Positions 63,387 through 64,000 of a stretch of 64,000 nt of DNA are shown here, piece after piece. This stretch comes from Brevundimonas diminuta 470-4. Lineage in GTDB: Bacteria; Pseudomonadota; Alphaproteobacteria; Caulobacterales; Caulobacteraceae. The translations under genes and the position numbers were made by a program. Positions within the stretch are counted from its first letter, which is position 1. Each line of letters opens with the position of its first letter. A model generated the notes under the pieces. That model was not told the DNA's origin. It did no database searches and saw nothing but the letters and a program-made list of their open reading frames with translations. The DNA lies in assembly GCA_000318405.1 (NCBI GenBank), contig KB291794.1, forward strand, positions 1 through 64,000. Direction: 5' to 3'.

Positions 63387-64000
63387 GCATGCCTCGCAAG
63401 CTGTCGTAGCGGTCGCAGTCCGCCAGAGGCGGATGCCGCAGCGCCAGGTCATCGGGCGTGACGATGCTCAGCGGCCGGGGCGGTTCGCGCCGGCGCGCCA
63501 GGATGTTGAGGATGACGTCGTCGCTGACGGTCCCGGCGGCGAGCGCCTCGCGCGCCGCGGCCTCGACCGGCTCCAGGCCGTCTTCCAGCACCGCCGCCAG
63601 AACCCGCACGAACCGGCGATCGGCTTCGTCGCCCGCACCCAGCTTGCGCCTCAGGCGGGCCAGCCCCGGCGGCAACTCCCAGTCCTGGAACGGCGCGCCA
63701 TTGCGCAGGGCTCCGGGCTTGGTCGCCAGCACCGGGAGGTAGTGCCAGGGATCGTAGAGGGTCCGGTCACGACCGAAGAACCGGCGATGGTCGGCGACGA
63801 CCTCACCCTCGCAGCGCACGACGATCCGGTCGGCATAGGCGCGGACCTGCACCGTACGGCGCCCGGCCTTCGCCATCACCGAGTAGCGGTTACGGTCGAA
63901 GCTGATCAGGCAGGTCCCCGTCACCGCGTGCTCGCTCTCGTGGAAGCCGTCGAACGGGCCCAGCATCGGCTGCAGCGCCGGCCGCTCGGCGGCCAGGGCC
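63373..64000 (-). CDS. istA: IstA, IS21 transposase (C-terminal part, runs off the window)
   Basis: The visible part is the C-terminal region of the IS21 DDE transposase: [20 protein letters not shown], then [29 protein letters not shown] and [12 protein letters not shown] at the end. The frame stays open to the window edge, so the catalytic domain and start lie beyond 64000. It overlaps istB by 14 bases, the normal istA-istB coupling. Confidence 0.88.
   Translation of the reverse strand, partial: ALAAERPALQPMLGPFDGFHESEHAVTGTCLISFDRNRYSVMAKAGRRTVQVRAYADRIVVRCEGEVVADHRRFFGRDRTLYDPWHYLPVLATKPGALRNGAPFQDWELPPGLARLRRKLGAGDEADRRFVRVLAAVLEDGLEPVEAAAREALAAGTVSDDVILNILARRREPPRPLSIVTPDDLALRHPPLADCDRYDSLRGMHAAA

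Larger units (their letters stand above)
62495..64000 (-). mobile_element. IS21-family insertion sequence, one end and two genes (partial)
   Basis: The element is defined by istB and the 3' part of istA on the minus strand plus a terminal region. The boundary is placed at about 62495, where a TGTCAATCGG end precedes two 24-bp repeats, as IS21 elements typically start with TG and carry multiple terminal repeats. The other end lies beyond the window. Confidence 0.8.

Noticed and set aside
1-64000. CRISPR arrays, rRNA and tRNA genes
   Set aside because: No regularly spaced repeats and no rRNA or tRNA-like segments were noticed when reading the window. No tRNA scan could be run.

Overview
The window is high-GC DNA that reads like an alphaproteobacterium of the Caulobacterales, probably Brevundimonas or Caulobacter. 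The clues are a lasso-peptide cyclase beside an isopeptidase and a TonB receptor with FecI/FecR control, an ECF sigma factor followed by a DUF6768-type membrane protein, a fused PhaAB antiporter, and a VirB-type conjugation operon next to DUF736/ArdC genes. The genus is an inference. No rRNA, tRNA or CRISPR array was seen.

Layout. (1) 1-8.7 kb: an IS110-family element, then conjugative-element backbone (ParB fused in frame to DUF736, ArdC-like antirestriction protein, MobC, relaxase). Set among these is a minus-strand pair of unrecognised genes, each with a HEPN-like RxxxxH motif. (2) 8.9-17.2 kb: a tightly packed five-gene minus-strand operon made of a MerR-like regulator, a large N6-adenine DNA methylase, a PD-(D/E)xK-type nuclease, an OLD-family ATPase/TOPRIM nuclease and a UvrD-like helicase. 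The last two match the Gabija (GajA/GajB) plan. The whole operon looks like a modification-plus-Gabija defence system, and I do not recognise this combination as a named system. (3) 17.4-26.8 kb: the type IV secretion operon (LPD7, TraG, VirB11, 'VirB10, VirB6', entry-exclusion lipoprotein, VirB5, VirB4, VirB3, VirB2, VirB1). It is broken: virB8 and virB9 are absent, virB6 and virB10 are joined at a deletion, and VirB4 lacks an internal segment. Self-transfer is therefore unlikely. (4) 27-35.6 kb: the remains of a lasso-peptide locus, with a cyclase lacking a clear start, a secreted isopeptidase, a TonB receptor, FecR and a FecI-type sigma factor. The precursor and leader-peptidase genes are not visible.

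(5) 36-37.5 kb: small signalling genes (LuxR-type HTH, SnoaL-like, stand-alone receiver). (6) 37.6-42.3 kb: a seven-gene sulfide/persulfide operon (persulfide-dioxygenase-like hydrolase, two YeeE/YedE transporters, peroxiredoxin, DUF2892, TIGR01244 phosphatase/sulfurtransferase, TauE exporter). It is divergent from a BigR/SqrR-type two-cysteine ArsR repressor, with a palindromic operator candidate between them. (7) 42.4-44.3 kb: a truncated P-type ATPase joined to foreign sequence, and an NhaA with its middle missing.

(8) 45.2-60.4 kb: potassium and pH homeostasis: TrkA-TrkH, a complete six-gene Pha/Mrp-type antiporter (AB, C, D, E, F, G) and a KdpD/KdpE-like two-component pair without kdpFABC. 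Among these sit a glutathionyl-hydroquinone-reductase-like GST, an ECF sigma factor with its membrane partner, a Pal/OmpA lipoprotein and small stress-type genes. (9) 60.5-64 kb: a receiver protein, an HPF/RaiA-like protein, and a lipoprotein whose 3' end is overrun by an IS21-family element (IstB, IstA) that runs off the window.

A recurring theme is deletion and rearrangement. ParB-DUF736, VirB4, VirB6/VirB10, NhaA, the P-type ATPase and the lasso cyclase all carry truncations or fusions, most of them in frame. The window looks like a decaying mobile island that still carries apparently intact defence and stress cargo.
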